A stretch of 64,000 bases of DNA from Hyphomicrobiales bacterium (GTDB taxonomy: Bacteria; Pseudomonadota; Alphaproteobacteria; Rhizobiales; Xanthobacteraceae). Both the position numbers and the translations under genes were made by a program. Position 1 is the stretch's first letter, and the number at the start of each line of letters is the position of its first letter. The stretch is from contig JADJPN010000003.1 of NCBI GenBank assembly GCA_016713235.1, forward strand, positions 587,855 to 651,854, in the 5' to 3' direction. The notes under the pieces were generated by a model. It searched no databases, was not told the DNA's origin, and saw only the letters and a list, made by a program, of their open reading frames with translations. Below, piece after piece: positions 26,472 to 36,772 of this stretch.

Positions 26472-28732
26472 ACGCATCTCCTCCAATGTATGACGTCGTT
26501 GGCAAGCGCCTGAACCGGCTGGATGGTGCGGGCAAAGTGACCGGCGCCGCTGTTTACGCGTCGGACTTTTCGCTCCCGGGCATGCTGCATGGGCGGATAC
26601 TCCGCAGCCCGCATCCGCACGCGAAGATTATGCGTCTCGATGCGACGGCAGCCCGCAAGCTGCCGGGCGTTCGCGCGATCGTGACCGGTGCGTCACAGAA
26701 GCTGAACCGCTTCGGTAACTTCATCAAAGACTTCGAGGTCTTTGCGACGGATCGCGTCTATCACATCGGTCAGGCAATCGCCGGTGTCGCTGCGGATTCG
26801 GAATACGCAGCAGAGCAGGCGTTGAAGGCAATCGAAGTTGAATATGAACCGCTGCCCGCGGTGTTTGATGCAATTGATGCATTGGCGCAGGATGCCGCGC
26901 TCGTTCATCCCGAGTGGCAGAACCTGAAGGCTGCGCCGATCATCAATCGCGACGGCAATCGTTGCGGCCGCACCGTAATCAAGTTTGGCGACGTCGAACA
27001 AGGCTTTCGCGATAGCTATCGTGTTTACGAGCACGTGTTTCGCACGAGTCCGGTTCATGCCGGCTATACGGAGCCGCGCGTTGCCGTTGCGCAATGGAGC
27101 GGGCCCGATCAGGCGACTGTGTGGTGCAATGCGCCGCTTCTGTTCGATACGCAGAGTGCCTTGGCTGAAATTTTCGGACTTCCTGCTTCGCATATTCGGG
27201 TTGTTGTGCCCGGAATCGGCGGCGGGTTCGGCGGGAAGTTACGTCTTGGCATGGAACATTACGCAATGGCGCTCGCCCGCGCGGCGAAGCGTCCGGTGCG
27301 TGTGATGTCGACCAGCGAAGAGGAATTGACGGCGGCGCTATTTCGCCAGCCCGCGACGATCGAACTGAAAACCGGGGTTGATCGCGAAGGACGTATCGTG
27401 GCGAAGAAGGGCCGTATTGTCGTTGACTCCGGAGCGTGCTCCGGCTCCGGCCCGCTGGTGGCATCGACTGCAACCATGATCCTCGCCGGGCCGTATCGTA
27501 TTCCGAACGCCGAAATTGAAGGGGTTGCGGTCTACACGAACAATCATCCCAATGGTTCGGTGCGTGCGCCTTCGGGCCCGATGCCGAACTTCGCAACCGA
27601 ATCCCAGATGGACATGATCGCGGAAGATCTCGGTCTCGATCCGCTCGAAATTCGCATGCGCAACATCCTGCGCGAAGGCGACATCGCCGTGAACGGTCAG
27701 AAAATGACGAGCGTAGGTCTCGCGGAATGTCTCGAAAAGGCGGCAGCATGCATCGACTGGAGCCAACGCAAGCCTGAACAAAGCCGCGGCAAAGGACTAG
27801 CCTGCGGCTGGTGGATGACTTCGCGCGGTTCTTCCGGCGCTTACCTGAAACTCATGCAGGACGGCACACTCACCATGATGGTCGGCGTCGTCGAGATGGG
27901 AACCGGCGCGCTCACGGGCGCGGCGCAGGTCGTTGCGGAAGAAATGGGCATGCAGCTTTTCGACATCAACGTCGTAAGCGCTGACTCGCTCACGACGCCT
28001 TACGATTTCGGCTCGCAGGGCAGCCGCACGATGTTCGCGGTCGCCAATGCTTCGCGCGAGGCCGCACGCGATCTGCTCACGAAGATGCGGACGCGCGCTG
28101 CAAAGGCGCTGGGTGCAGATGAGGGAGCGCTGGAAATGCGCGAAAAGGCATTCTGGAATGGCGAAAAGAAAATAACGTTTGCGGAACTCGCAGCGCAGGC
28201 CAATGCTGCCGTTGGCGGATTGATCGCGGAAGCGACCTATATTGCGCCGGCGGTCGAGCATGGCGCCGCGCGCGTGCAGAACCATTTTTCGCCGAGCTGG
28301 CCGTCCCCCAGTTTCCACGTGCATGCGACGGATGTGTCCGTCGATGAAGTGCTCGGCGAAGTGACGATCAATCGTTACGTGGTCGCGCAGGATGTCGGAT
28401 ATGCGATCAACCCGACCTATCTCGAAGGGCAGCTGGAAGGCGGTGCCGTGCAAGGCGTCGGCCAGGCTCTCTTTGAAGAGATCATCATGGTCAACGGGCA
28501 GGTGCAGAACGGCAATCTGACCGACTACAAGATGCCGACCAGCATGGACGTGCCGCCGATCGAGGTCATTCTGGTGACGCATCCGTCAGTGGCCGGGCCT
28601 TATGGCGCGAAAGGCGTCGGTGAGCCGCCGTCGATCCAGCCTCCCGCCGCGGTGGCAAATGCTGTTGCAGCGGCCTGCGGCAAGCGGATCATGCAGCTTC
28701 CGATTACGGCCGAGAAGATATTGATGGATTGA
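26468..28732 (+). CDS. Mo-hydroxylase molybdopterin-binding large subunit
   Basis: Catalytic subunit of 754 residues, start ATG overlapping the small-subunit stop by ATGA. It has the a/b hammerhead domain (about 20-135) and the Mo-binding domain with GIGGGFGGKL near residue 251. The expected active-site base, Glu719, is in GAKGVGEPP. No CO-dehydrogenase VAYRCSFR loop is seen, so oxidation of CO is unlikely; hydroxylation of an N-heterocycle, purine-like or aromatic-aldehyde substrate is more plausible. Its paralogue is at 55605. Confidence 0.92.
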   Translation: MNASPPMYDVVGKRLNRLDGAGKVTGAAVYASDFSLPGMLHGRILRSPHPHAKIMRLDATAARKLPGVRAIVTGASQKLNRFGNFIKDFEVFATDRVYHIGQAIAGVAADSEYAAEQALKAIEVEYEPLPAVFDAIDALAQDAALVHPEWQNLKAAPIINRDGNRCGRTVIKFGDVEQGFRDSYRVYEHVFRTSPVHAGYTEPRVAVAQWSGPDQATVWCNAPLLFDTQSALAEIFGLPASHIRVVVPGIGGGFGGKLRLGMEHYAMALARAAKRPVRVMSTSEEELTAALFRQPATIELKTGVDREGRIVAKKGRIVVDSGACSGSGPLVASTATMILAGPYRIPNAEIEGVAVYTNNHPNGSVRAPSGPMPNFATESQMDMIAEDLGLDPLEIRMRNILREGDIAVNGQKMTSVGLAECLEKAAACIDWSQRKPEQSRGKGLACGWWMTSRGSSGAYLKLMQDGTLTMMVGVVEMGTGALTGAAQVVAEEMGMQLFDINVVSADSLTTPYDFGSQGSRTMFAVANASREAARDLLTKMRTRAAKALGADEGALEMREKAFWNGEKKITFAELAAQANAAVGGLIAEATYIAPAVEHGAARVQNHFSPSWPSPSFHVHATDVSVDEVLGEVTINRYVVAQDVGYAINPTYLEGQLEGGAVQGVGQALFEEIIMVNGQVQNGNLTDYKMPTSMDVPPIEVILVTHPSVAGPYGAKGVGEPPSIQPPAAVANAVAAACGKRIMQLPITAEKILMD

Positions 28733-28737
28733 CCGCC

Positions 28738-29238
28738 GTGGCACGGGACTCAAAAACACCGACATCGAAGAGCGGCACAACCGCGGTTTCGTTGTCGGTG
28801 AACGGCGTCGACCGAAAGTTGGTCGTAGGCCAGCACGAGTCCATTGCCGATGTGTTGCGCGATCGTCTCGATCTGCGGGGAACGAAGATCGGCTGCAACA
28901 GTGGCGAGTGCGGCGCTTGTACCGTGCTGCTGGACGGAGTTGCGGTCTGTTCCTGCGTCACGCTCGCGGCCACGGTTTCGGAGTCCAGCGTCGTGACCGT
29001 CGAGGGCCTTGCGCGTGAAGGCGAGCTTCAGGAACTCCAACAGGCGTTCATGGAGCATGGGGCGTTTCAATGCGGATTCTGCACCAGCGGCATGCTGATG
29101 TCCGCCTATGCATTGCTGTCGCAACAACGCAAGCCGTCTGACGAGGCCATTCGCACGGCGTTGCAAGGAAATATCTGCCGCTGCACGGGTTATGTGCAAA
29201 TTCTCAATGCAGTGCGCGACGCGGCTGCAAGATCATGA
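28738..29238 (+). CDS. [2Fe-2S] subunit of the fused Mo-hydroxylase
   Basis: Second small iron-sulfur subunit in this operon, about 166 residues. The cluster ligands are CNSGECGACTVLLDG, SCVTL, QCGFCTSG and ICRCTGY. Start choices are GTG 28738 (VARDSK) or TTG 28729, which overlaps the preceding stop; the family domain begins near TAVSLSVNGVDR, so the first residues are a short leader. Its stop overlaps the ATG of the fused Mo/FAD gene at 29235, the same arrangement as at 46479-46958, which marks it as that enzyme's partner. Confidence 0.9.
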   Translation: MARDSKTPTSKSGTTAVSLSVNGVDRKLVVGQHESIADVLRDRLDLRGTKIGCNSGECGACTVLLDGVAVCSCVTLAATVSESSVVTVEGLAREGELQELQQAFMEHGAFQCGFCTSGMLMSAYALLSQQRKPSDEAIRTALQGNICRCTGYVQILNAVRDAAARS

Positions 29239-32200
29239 ACGCGCCAGTCAAAACAATCGGGCGCCGCGTCGGGCAGATCGAAGCAAAGACAAAGTAACCG
29301 GTGCGGCACAGTACGCATGACATCGTACTGCCCGGAATGTTGTACTGCGCGATTCTGCGCAGTCCTCATGCGGCCGCGGACATTCTGAACATCGACTTGA
29401 CCCCGGCGCTTGCCGTTTCCGGCGTCGTTGACGCGGTTACAGTCGATGATTTCAGCGGTTCACGATACGTCAATTACGGACCGGCTTATTCCGACCGCCA
29501 TGCCATGGCCAAAGACAAGGTCAGGTTTTACGGCGAGGAGGTTGCGGCCGTCGCCGCAGAGTCGGTGCAAGCTGCCTGGCTTGGTGTACGTGCGATCTCG
29601 ATTGGTTATAAAGAACATGCGGCCGCGCCAACGGTTGAAGCAGCGCTCGCCGCCGGCGCGCCGGATATTCATCCACGCCGCGATAAACTCTCCTCCAATG
29701 TCGTGCAGTCGGTTGACGTGCAACTCGGCGACACCGCTGGCGCGTTCGATCGCGCTGCGCTGGTCGTGGAAGGCGACTACGAACACGGAGTGGTCTGGCC
29801 GGTCTGTATGGAAACGAACGCGGCCGTCGCCTCGTTCGATCGAGCAACTGGTAAGCTCGAAGTCTGGTGCGGTACGCAGGCGCCGTTTTTTGTGCGGAAG
29901 GAGCTGGCGCAGGTTATCGGGCTAGAGCTCAAGAATATCATCGTGCGGTCCGTCGCGATCGGTGGCGGGTTTGGCGGAAAATCCCAAGCCCCCGAACAGA
30001 TCGCGATCGCTGCACTCCTGTCGAAACGAACGGGCAGGCCGGTCAAAGTCGTGCTCTCGCGCGACGAAGAGTACATCGCCGGTAAGAGCGACCACGCCAA
30101 ACGCATGTCGCTCCGCACGGCGGTCGATGCGGAAGGCAATATTCTCGCGCGGGCCGTGGATGCACTCGTCGACAACGGCGCCTACACGCATATGGGACCT
30201 GTCTACGTGTCGGCAGTGCGGCAGCGCACGGCAAATCTCTATCGCGTCGGCACGGCAGGAATACGCGCGAAGCTCGTCTATACGAACAAGCTGCCGGGCG
30301 GCTCCTACCGCGGGATGGGCGCCCCCGGCATCATCTGGGCAATCGAAAGCCAGATCGACGAAATTGCGGAGAAACTCAATCTCGATCCTGTCGACTATCG
30401 ATTGCGGATCGCCAATCAGGCCGGCGACGTTACGCCGCTTGGCTGGAAGATAACGAGCTGCGGTCTTTCGGAGTGTTTGACCAAAGCCGCGGAGCGCATT
30501 GGCTGGAAAGATAAAAAAGGCAAGCTGCCGCCGTATCGCGGGATCGGCATCGCTTCGATGATCCATCCGAGCGGAAGCGTGCTCTACGCCGAGGGGAATT
30601 TTTCCAATATCGCAATCGAGCTGCATCCCGACGGGCGGATGACGGTCTTCACGCAGACCGCCGATGCGGGCACGTGGCAAAACACGGTGCTGGCGCAGTT
30701 GGTCGCCGAAACGCTTGGCGTAACGATGGAGGGAATATCCGTCGTGCACATGGATACCGAGCTCGGCCCCGACGATCTCGGAAGTGCTGCGTCGCGCGTG
30801 ACATTCGTTACGGGGAATGCGGCGATTGCCGCCGGGAAAAATCTGGTTTCCAAGCTTCGTGAGCGCATTGCATCGGAATGGGGTATCGGCGCCGACGAGG
30901 TCAAGTACGAAGCCGGTGTGTTCTCGAATGCGCGCGACAAGCGACGGGAGCTGACACTGCCGCAGGCCGCGCAGCGTTTCGGATCGCTGCGGGTCGAGGG
31001 CCGGTATGAAATCGGTCTCGAACGCCCCGATCCCATAACAGGATATGGAAACTATGCCGCTGCTTATGCGTTCGGCGCGCAGGCCGTGGAAGTCGAAGTC
31101 GATCGGGGAACCGGTCACGTTACTATTCTGAACATCGCGTCGGCGCAGGATGTCGGCCGGGTGATCAACCCGACCGCGTTGGAAGGTCAGACCTATGGCG
31201 GCATCATGCAGGGTGTCGGCATGGCGCTAAGCGAGGATGTTGTCTTCGAGAATGGGCGCCCCGTAAACCGATCGCTGATCAACTACCGCGTGCCGCGTAT
31301 TCGAGACACACCGAATATCTCGATAGACTTCATCGAAACCGCGGATGCGTTGGGGCCGTTCGGCGCGAAGGCGGCAGGCGAACCGACGATCAATGCAACG
31401 GTTGCCGCCGTTGCGAACGCCGTCGCGGATGCGGTTGGTGTTCGGTTTCATAAATTACCGATCACGCCTGAGGCAGTGCTGGCGGCGATAAGAAAGCGCA
31501 ACCAACAGCAACCGCAACTGAAACCGTATTTGCGTGCCTACAACGCGGAAATCGCCACCGTCCGAAAGCTCTATCCAGCGATGTTCCCTGTCATGAAGAA
31601 GGCGGGGAAGTATCTTGCGCAACCGCGGCCGCAAGTACGCGAGTTTGAAACCGCAATTGCGAACACGCTGGATGATGCCATCGCGCAGGCGGCGGCCACC
31701 GAGGGAAGCCGCTTTCTTGGGGGTGGGACGGATTTGCTGCCGGGCATTCGTCAGGGCGTCTACGGTCCGTCCAAGCTGATTTCTTATCGCGGCGTGCCGG
31801 GAGTGAGGGAGATCGTCACGACCGATACTGCCGTGAGAGTTGGCGCGGCAGTTACGATCAACGGATTGATCAACGATGAGTTGATCCTTGAGAAGTTTCC
31901 TGGACTTACGAAGGGCGCGTCGCTGATTGCGACAAGCCAGATCCGCAACCGAGCAACGGTTGCCGGCGATCTGTGTCAGGAAAAGCGCTGCTGGTTCTTT
32001 CGTTCCGCGACGCCATGTTATCGTTTTTCAGGTCCCGCTTGTCCTTGTTACGCGGTGCTTGGCGACAATCGCCATCATTCCATTCTCGGCGCGGGCAGGT
32101 GCGCGGCACCTTGCGTCGCTGATCTCGCGCCGATGTTGTCTTGTCTGGGTGCGGAAGTGGTCACGGCCGGCTCGGGGACAACGCGGCGTATTCCGGTCGA

Positions 32201-32609
32201 ACAGCTTTATGTGTGGGCGGGCGAGACGGTGCTCAATCCGGCCGAACTCATTACGTCGATCGAGATTCCGAAACCGCAGGCGCGGTCGGCATTTCATTAC
32301 GAAAAATATGCGCGCTGGCAGGGCGACTTTGCCGAAGCTTCTGCTGCGGTACGCCTTGTTGGAACGGCAAAGCGGATTGAAGAAGCGTCTATCGTTCTCG
32401 GTGGCGTTGCGCCTAAACCGGCGTGAGCAGCCTACAGCGAGGAGCGGCTGCGGGGCGCAGCGCTGTCGCCCGAACTGATTGAAGCCGCCGCCACGGCGTC
32501 GGTTTTTGGCGCACTGCCGCTCAAGAACAACGATTACAAAACCTCGCTCACTGTTACCGTCGTCAAGCGCGCGATTGAGGCCGCGGCGAGTTATTTGGCG
32601 TCAAACTGA
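29235..32609 (+). pseudogene. Fused Mo-binding and FAD subunit hydroxylase (HCR-like), damaged
   Basis: The Mo-binding domain (about residues 1-770, Glu near 716 in GAKAAGEPTINATV) is joined to a FAD domain (from about 805, GGGTDLLPG). The FAD domain has a cysteine-rich loop with Cys near 914, 919, 928, 936, 938, 956 and 960. The 1127-residue protein at 43099 has the same plan. Lesions: one base lost in AAA at 29285-29287, a compensating change near 29315 (between GAAQYA and HDIVLPGML), and an in-frame TGA at 32424-32426 after GVAPKPA. In the same frame AAYSEERLRGAAL continues to a stop at 32607-32609. Repaired, it has about 1124 residues. A GTG at 29301 could start a shortened product. Confidence 0.82.
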
Positions 32610-32720
32610 TGCGGCAGAACAGCGCTTCGGAGCGTTTTTGGGCCCATTCTGGAGGCTCTGAGCTCCACCAAATAGGTCTGAAAAGTGGCGTTGAAGCTTG
32701 ACAGCAGAGTAGCATGTATC

Positions 32721-32755
32721 AATAATTGAGACGCAAAAAGAATTAGTTGAGACAC
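32721..32755. promoter_or_regulatory. Two TTGAGAC motifs, candidate IclR operator
   Basis: AATAATTGAGAC and AATTAGTTGAGACAC lie 24-58 bases before the start of the binding-protein gene. The first is part of TCAATAATTGA, an 11-base palindrome. The motif recurs upstream of 23125. The 169-base gap in which it lies has no other clear feature. Confidence 0.4.
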
Positions 32756-32778
32756 ACAAATCGACGAGGGGACGTTCA

Positions 32779-33870
32779 ATGCATTCGAAGTTTCTCAATG
32801 GTCTGACACGGCTCGGAGCAGCCGTGGTGTTGGTTCTGGCGGCGGCAGTAGCCGCGCCTGAAGCGAAGGCGAAGGACAAGTTTGTCTTTGCCTGGCCTTC
32901 CGCTATCAACTCTGGCGTTGCGAACTTTACCTTCGCGAAGGCCTTGGGGTTCTTTGACGAAGAAAATCTTGACGTCGAACTGATCGTCCTCACGGGCTCG
33001 GGCGTTATCATTCCGCAGCTGCTGCAAGGCTCAATCCACACCGCTTACGCAAGCCTTGAGCCGCTTCCGATCTCGCGTCAGGAAGGCAAGCCGAACTTCC
33101 CGATTCAATTCACCTATAACTATCTGCCGCGCTCGATCTGGGAGCTTGCGGTGCTCGACGAGAGCAAGATCAAGACCTTCGCCGACCTGAAGGGTGCAAC
33201 GATCGGTTTTGTTTCGCTGACCTCCGGCAATATCGCAATGACGCAGGCCATGGCGCAAAATCAGGGCGTCGATTGGAGCACGGTCCAGAAATTGGGCGTG
33301 GGCTCAGGCGTTCCGGCCTTCGAGGCGCTCCGCCGCAAGCAGATCGACGCGCTCAATCTCTGGGACACGATGCACGTTGCGCTGGGACTTTCGGGCACCA
33401 AGATCCGTCTGGTCCCGTTCCCGAAAGAATATCAGAGCCTGCCGAGCCACGGCTTTCCCTATACGAACGAGATGATCAAGAAGCGTCCGGATCTGATCGC
33501 AAAGTTCGGCCGCGCAATGTCGAAGGGCGCGATTGCGTGCCAGGCAAATCTCGAAGGCTGCATTCGCTCGTTCTGGAAGGAATATCCGACCTTGAAGCCG
33601 ACGACCGGCACTGACGAAGAAAACATCAAGCGCGAAATGACCATCTTGAAACCGCGCATCGCGAACCTCGTCTACGGCCGTAACGACAAGAACATGGGCG
33701 AATTCTCCGCGAAGGAGTGGGAACTTGTTGTCGGTGCACTGAAGCTCGGTGGCTTGATCGACCAGAAGGCGAACATTCCGCTCAACTCGCTTTACACCAA
33801 CCAGTTCGTCGCTGAATACAATCGCTTCAGCCGCGACGAAGTGACGAAAAAGGCGAAGGCGTACAAGTAA
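32779..33870 (+). CDS. ABC substrate-binding protein (NMT1/SsuA-like)
   Basis: Periplasmic binding protein of 363 residues. The signal peptide ends near APEAKA, and the mature part begins KFVFAWPSAINSGVANFTFA. The domain has the usual type II fold pattern with LGFFDEENLDVELIVLTGSG and DLKGATIGFVSL. A GAGGGG ribosome binding site is eight bases before ATG 32779. It partners the ATPase and permease genes just downstream. The ligand is unknown; position suggests the Mo-hydroxylase substrate. Confidence 0.9.
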   Translation: MHSKFLNGLTRLGAAVVLVLAAAVAAPEAKAKDKFVFAWPSAINSGVANFTFAKALGFFDEENLDVELIVLTGSGVIIPQLLQGSIHTAYASLEPLPISRQEGKPNFPIQFTYNYLPRSIWELAVLDESKIKTFADLKGATIGFVSLTSGNIAMTQAMAQNQGVDWSTVQKLGVGSGVPAFEALRRKQIDALNLWDTMHVALGLSGTKIRLVPFPKEYQSLPSHGFPYTNEMIKKRPDLIAKFGRAMSKGAIACQANLEGCIRSFWKEYPTLKPTTGTDEENIKREMTILKPRIANLVYGRNDKNMGEFSAKEWELVVGALKLGGLIDQKANIPLNSLYTNQFVAEYNRFSRDEVTKKAKAYK

Positions 33871-33908
33871 CGCCGCGGCCTTCTAATCGATCAGCACCGA
33901 GCCACACT

Positions 33909-34597
33909 ATGACAAACGAAGCACCGACCCTCGACATCAAGGACGTCTCGGTCGTTTATCAAACCACGCAGGGCCCGCTATTGGCCCTGCGTGATCTCGA
34001 TCTGACAGTTGAGAAAGGTGAATTCGTTGCGGTTATCGGTTCTTCCGGTTGCGGCAAGTCGACGTTGTTGCGCGTCGTCAGCGGATTGATGCCGGTTTCG
34101 TCAGGGGCCGCCAAGTTGTCCGGCTCCCCGATTGCCGGGCCGCGTTCGGATGTCGGCATCGTGTTTCAGCAGCCCACACTGCTTCCCTGGAAAACCGTAA
34201 TCGAAAATGTGCTTGTACCGATCCGGGCGCTTGGGCGCGCGACGGCGAAGTACGAGGCGCGGGCGAGGGAGCTACTCGAACTGGTCGGCCTTGGGAAATT
34301 CGCCAATCATCTTCCGCGCGAGCTTTCGGGCGGAATGCAGCAGCGCGCGGGCATCGCGCGCGGTCTTATTCATGATCCGGCCGTTCTTCTTATGGACGAA
34401 CCTTTCGCGGCGTTGGACGCCTTGACGCGCGAACGCATGACCATGGAACTGCAATCGATCTGGCTCAATACGCAGAAGACCGTTGTTTTCATCACCCACT
34501 CGATTCCCGAGGCAGTATTTCTTGCGGACAAGATCGTCGTGTTGTCCGGCCGTCCCGGCACGAAAATTCTGGAAGTGCCGGTGAATATCGCAAGGTT
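33909..34597 (+). pseudogene. ABC transporter ATPase (SsuB/TauB type), 3' end lost
   Basis: The nucleotide-binding core is complete: Walker A GSSGCGKST near residue 44, signature LSGGMQQR, Walker B LLMDEPFA and switch THS (a Ser replaces the usual Asp after His). Similarity stops at about residue 229 (VPVNIAR), where sequence of the next gene, a permease, begins in another frame. About 25-35 C-terminal residues are missing. As written the frame runs on to 34796 through out-of-frame permease sequence. A deletion spanning both gene ends, or an assembly collapse, is the simplest explanation. Confidence 0.75.
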
Positions 34598-34600
34598 TTT

Positions 34601-35218
34601 CCCCATATCGGAATTACTCTTGTTCAAATGCTGCTGGGTTACTTTCTCGGCTGCATCATCGCTTTTCTACTCGGCGCCTTGGTCGCGGAGTTCGTGCTCG
34701 CCGAGCGGATCGTCTTTCCCTATGTCGTCGGCTTTCAGTCGATGCCGAAAGTGGCGCTCGCGCCTTTGCTGCTGGTCTGGTTCGGCTTTGGTATGACTTT
34801 CAAGGTCGTGCTGGTGGCGCTGATCTGTTTCTTCCCGGTGTTCATCAATACGATGACCGGATTGCGCTCGGCCAATCGCGACCTTGTCGATCTCTATCGT
34901 GCGTTTTCCGCGCCGCGCTGGCTTATATTCTGGGACGTGAAACTGCCGAGCGCCGCAAGCTCGATCTTCGCCGGCCTGCAAATCAGCGTCGTCCTTGGCT
35001 TGATCGGTACCGTGGTAGGCGAATTCCTTGCTGCCCGTCAGGGACTCGGGCACCTTATTCAATCGTCGTCCATGAACTTCGACGTCGGTGCGATGTTCAC
35101 GGCCGTCTTCACGTTATCGTTGATTGGCGTTACCGCGAATTTCATCGTCCGCTTAATTTATCGAAAAGTCGTGTATTGGGAAAAGACTACTCCAACAGCG
35201 CCCGCATCGGGACATTGA
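34601..35218 (+). pseudogene. ABC transporter permease (SsuC type), 5' end lost
   Basis: From 34601 the frame reads PHIGITLVQMLLGYFLG and continues through five membrane segments and the EAA loop (DLYRAFSAPRWLIFWDVKLP) to 35218. The family's first 55-60 residues, including the first membrane segment and the start codon region, are absent. ATG at 34628 could start a product of 196 residues. It belonged with the binding protein at 32779 and the truncated ATPase. IclR follows after seven bases. Confidence 0.75.
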
Positions 35219-35225
35219 TGACGCC

Positions 35226-36026
35226 ATGGCAATCAATCAGTCGCTTTCGAACGGCCTGAAGATACTGAATACGATTGCCGAGCACGGGCCCGAGCTTGGT
35301 GTCCGTGAAGTGGCACGACTGCTCTCGCTGGATAAAAGTAAGGCATCGCGGCTGCTGCTGACTCTCGCTGAAGCGGGCTTCCTCGAGCAGAACCCCGCGA
35401 CGCGCCGCTACCGGATCGGTCCGACCACCTTCGAGATTGGGCAAAAATACACACGCGCGAACCCGCTTTATAACTCCTGTTATGATGAGCTGCACGAGCT
35501 GGCAGAACGCGAAAGCCTGAACGTCTATCTTTGCGTTCGTTCGAACAACGTCATGCTCTATCTCTACGCGATCCAGGGCGCGCAGCCTTATGTCTTGCGG
35601 ATCAATACGGGCGTAACGGGTCAGTTGCACACCACGGCAGCCGGGAAGGTGCTGCTCGCTGCGATGAGTGACGAGGAATTACAGGAGTTGCTGCCGAAGC
35701 TCTCCTTTAATCGCCTCACCCCATATACGATCCTTAACAGCCGCTCCTTGATGGCTGATCTGCGCAACGTGCGCAGCCGCGGCTACTCGATTTCGGACGA
35801 AGAGAACCTTGTTGATATTTACGCGGTGGGATGCCCGATCCGGGACGCCTCGGGCAATGTCGTAGCCGCGATCAGCTCGGCGATTCACAAGCAGCGTCAG
35901 GAAAAAGATTTCTTTAAACACATGCAGATCGTAACCGAGCGTTGCGCCGGCATAATCTCGAGCAAGCAGGGCGCCTTGCCCGGTGCTGCCTTCGGCAATT
36001 TGCCACGCCGAGCAGCAGCAACCTGA
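35226..36026 (+). CDS. IclR family transcriptional regulator
   Basis: Regulator of 266 residues with an N-terminal winged helix (LGVREVARLLSLDKSKASRLL near 25-45) and a C-terminal IclR effector domain in which GQLHTTAAGKVLLA and SIAVGCPIRD-like DIYAVGCPIRDASG are visible. IclR proteins usually control aromatic catabolism or glyoxylate use. It is placed between the broken importer and the flavin-reductase-like/F420 genes and may control the promoters at 23072 and 32721. Confidence 0.9.
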   Translation: MAINQSLSNGLKILNTIAEHGPELGVREVARLLSLDKSKASRLLLTLAEAGFLEQNPATRRYRIGPTTFEIGQKYTRANPLYNSCYDELHELAERESLNVYLCVRSNNVMLYLYAIQGAQPYVLRINTGVTGQLHTTAAGKVLLAAMSDEELQELLPKLSFNRLTPYTILNSRSLMADLRNVRSRGYSISDEENLVDIYAVGCPIRDASGNVVAAISSAIHKQRQEKDFFKHMQIVTERCAGIISSKQGALPGAAFGNLPRRAAAT

Positions 36027-36066
36027 CCTCCGGCTTCGACGCAACATGAAACGTGGAACAAGACCT

Positions 36067-36696
36067 ATGAGAATCGATCCGGCGCCGATGCAGCCTCAGG
36101 ATATCTATCGCCTTCTTACGGGTATCGTCGTACCCCGGCCGATTGCGTGGGTGACGACGCAATCTGCCGCGGGAATCGTCAATCTCGCGCCATTCAGCTG
36201 CTTTACCTTCGTCTCTTCGAAGCCGCCAATGGTCGGCATCAATGTTGGCCTGCGCAACGGCGAGCAGAAGGATACGGCAAGAAATATCCTGGAGTCGAAG
36301 AATTTCATCGTCAATATCGCAGATGAAACCATGGCGGAGAAGATTCATCTAAGCGGTGTCGCGCACCCTTACGATGTGAGCGAAACCACGGTGCTGGGCC
36401 TGGAAACGGTGCCGGGTGAGAAGGTCTCTGTGCCCCGACTCGCAATGGCTCCGGTCAGCATGGAGTGCGTGCTACGGCACGATATCCAATTCGGAACTAC
36501 CGGCTCGACGTTTCTCGTGGGCGAAGTCGTAATGTTTCATCTTCGCGACGGTCTCTGCGAGAACAACAAGGTCGACACGCGGGCGCTGCGACCTATATGC
36601 CGGATCGGCGGCCCGAACTACGCGGCACTTGGCGAAATCTATTCGATGCGCAACGTCGCCGACGTCGCGACAGGTCCGAGCGACCGCGTGGAATAA
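36067..36696 (+). CDS. Flavin reductase-like domain protein (FMN split barrel)
   Basis: Split-barrel flavoprotein of about 209 residues from ATG 36067 (MRIDPAPMQPQDIYRL); ATG 36046 would add seven residues. The family block is PRPIAWVTTQSAAGIVNLAPFS near 24-45, followed by FVSSKPPMVGINVG. Relatives reduce FMN with NAD(P)H or bind flavin or F420 as an oxidoreductase. Directly before the F420 biosynthesis genes, it might use either cofactor. The following gene starts 76 bases on. Confidence 0.8.
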   Translation: MRIDPAPMQPQDIYRLLTGIVVPRPIAWVTTQSAAGIVNLAPFSCFTFVSSKPPMVGINVGLRNGEQKDTARNILESKNFIVNIADETMAEKIHLSGVAHPYDVSETTVLGLETVPGEKVSVPRLAMAPVSMECVLRHDIQFGTTGSTFLVGEVVMFHLRDGLCENNKVDTRALRPICRIGGPNYAALGEIYSMRNVADVATGPSDRVE

Positions 36697-36772
36697 GCCC
36701 CGCGACACAAGAAACGCAAAGGTGTAGCGGTGTTCCATAAGTCGCCGCGCGCACCGGTCCCAGTTGGAGAAA

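Noticed and set aside
26693..27749. Long minus-strand open frames inside the Mo-hydroxylase large-subunit gene
   Set aside because: Shadow frames from G+C-rich codon bias; the products are rich in Arg and Ser without recognisable motifs. The same holds for the long frames at 29922-31118 and 59949-61127.
26468..28732. Aerobic CO dehydrogenase (CoxL) identity for the large subunits
   Set aside because: The form I CoxL active-site loop VAYRCSFR is not seen at either three-subunit enzyme or in the fused ones.
32424..32426. TGA in the Mo-FAD fusion read as selenocysteine
   Set aside because: The aligned position in the intact paralogue is an ordinary residue in a non-catalytic region and no SECIS-like element is evident; other lesions in the gene point to mutation or error.
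32650..32668. Hairpin TGGAG...CTCCA after the damaged Mo-FAD gene as a terminator
   Set aside because: The stem is short with a bulge and there is no T-tract; too weak to call.
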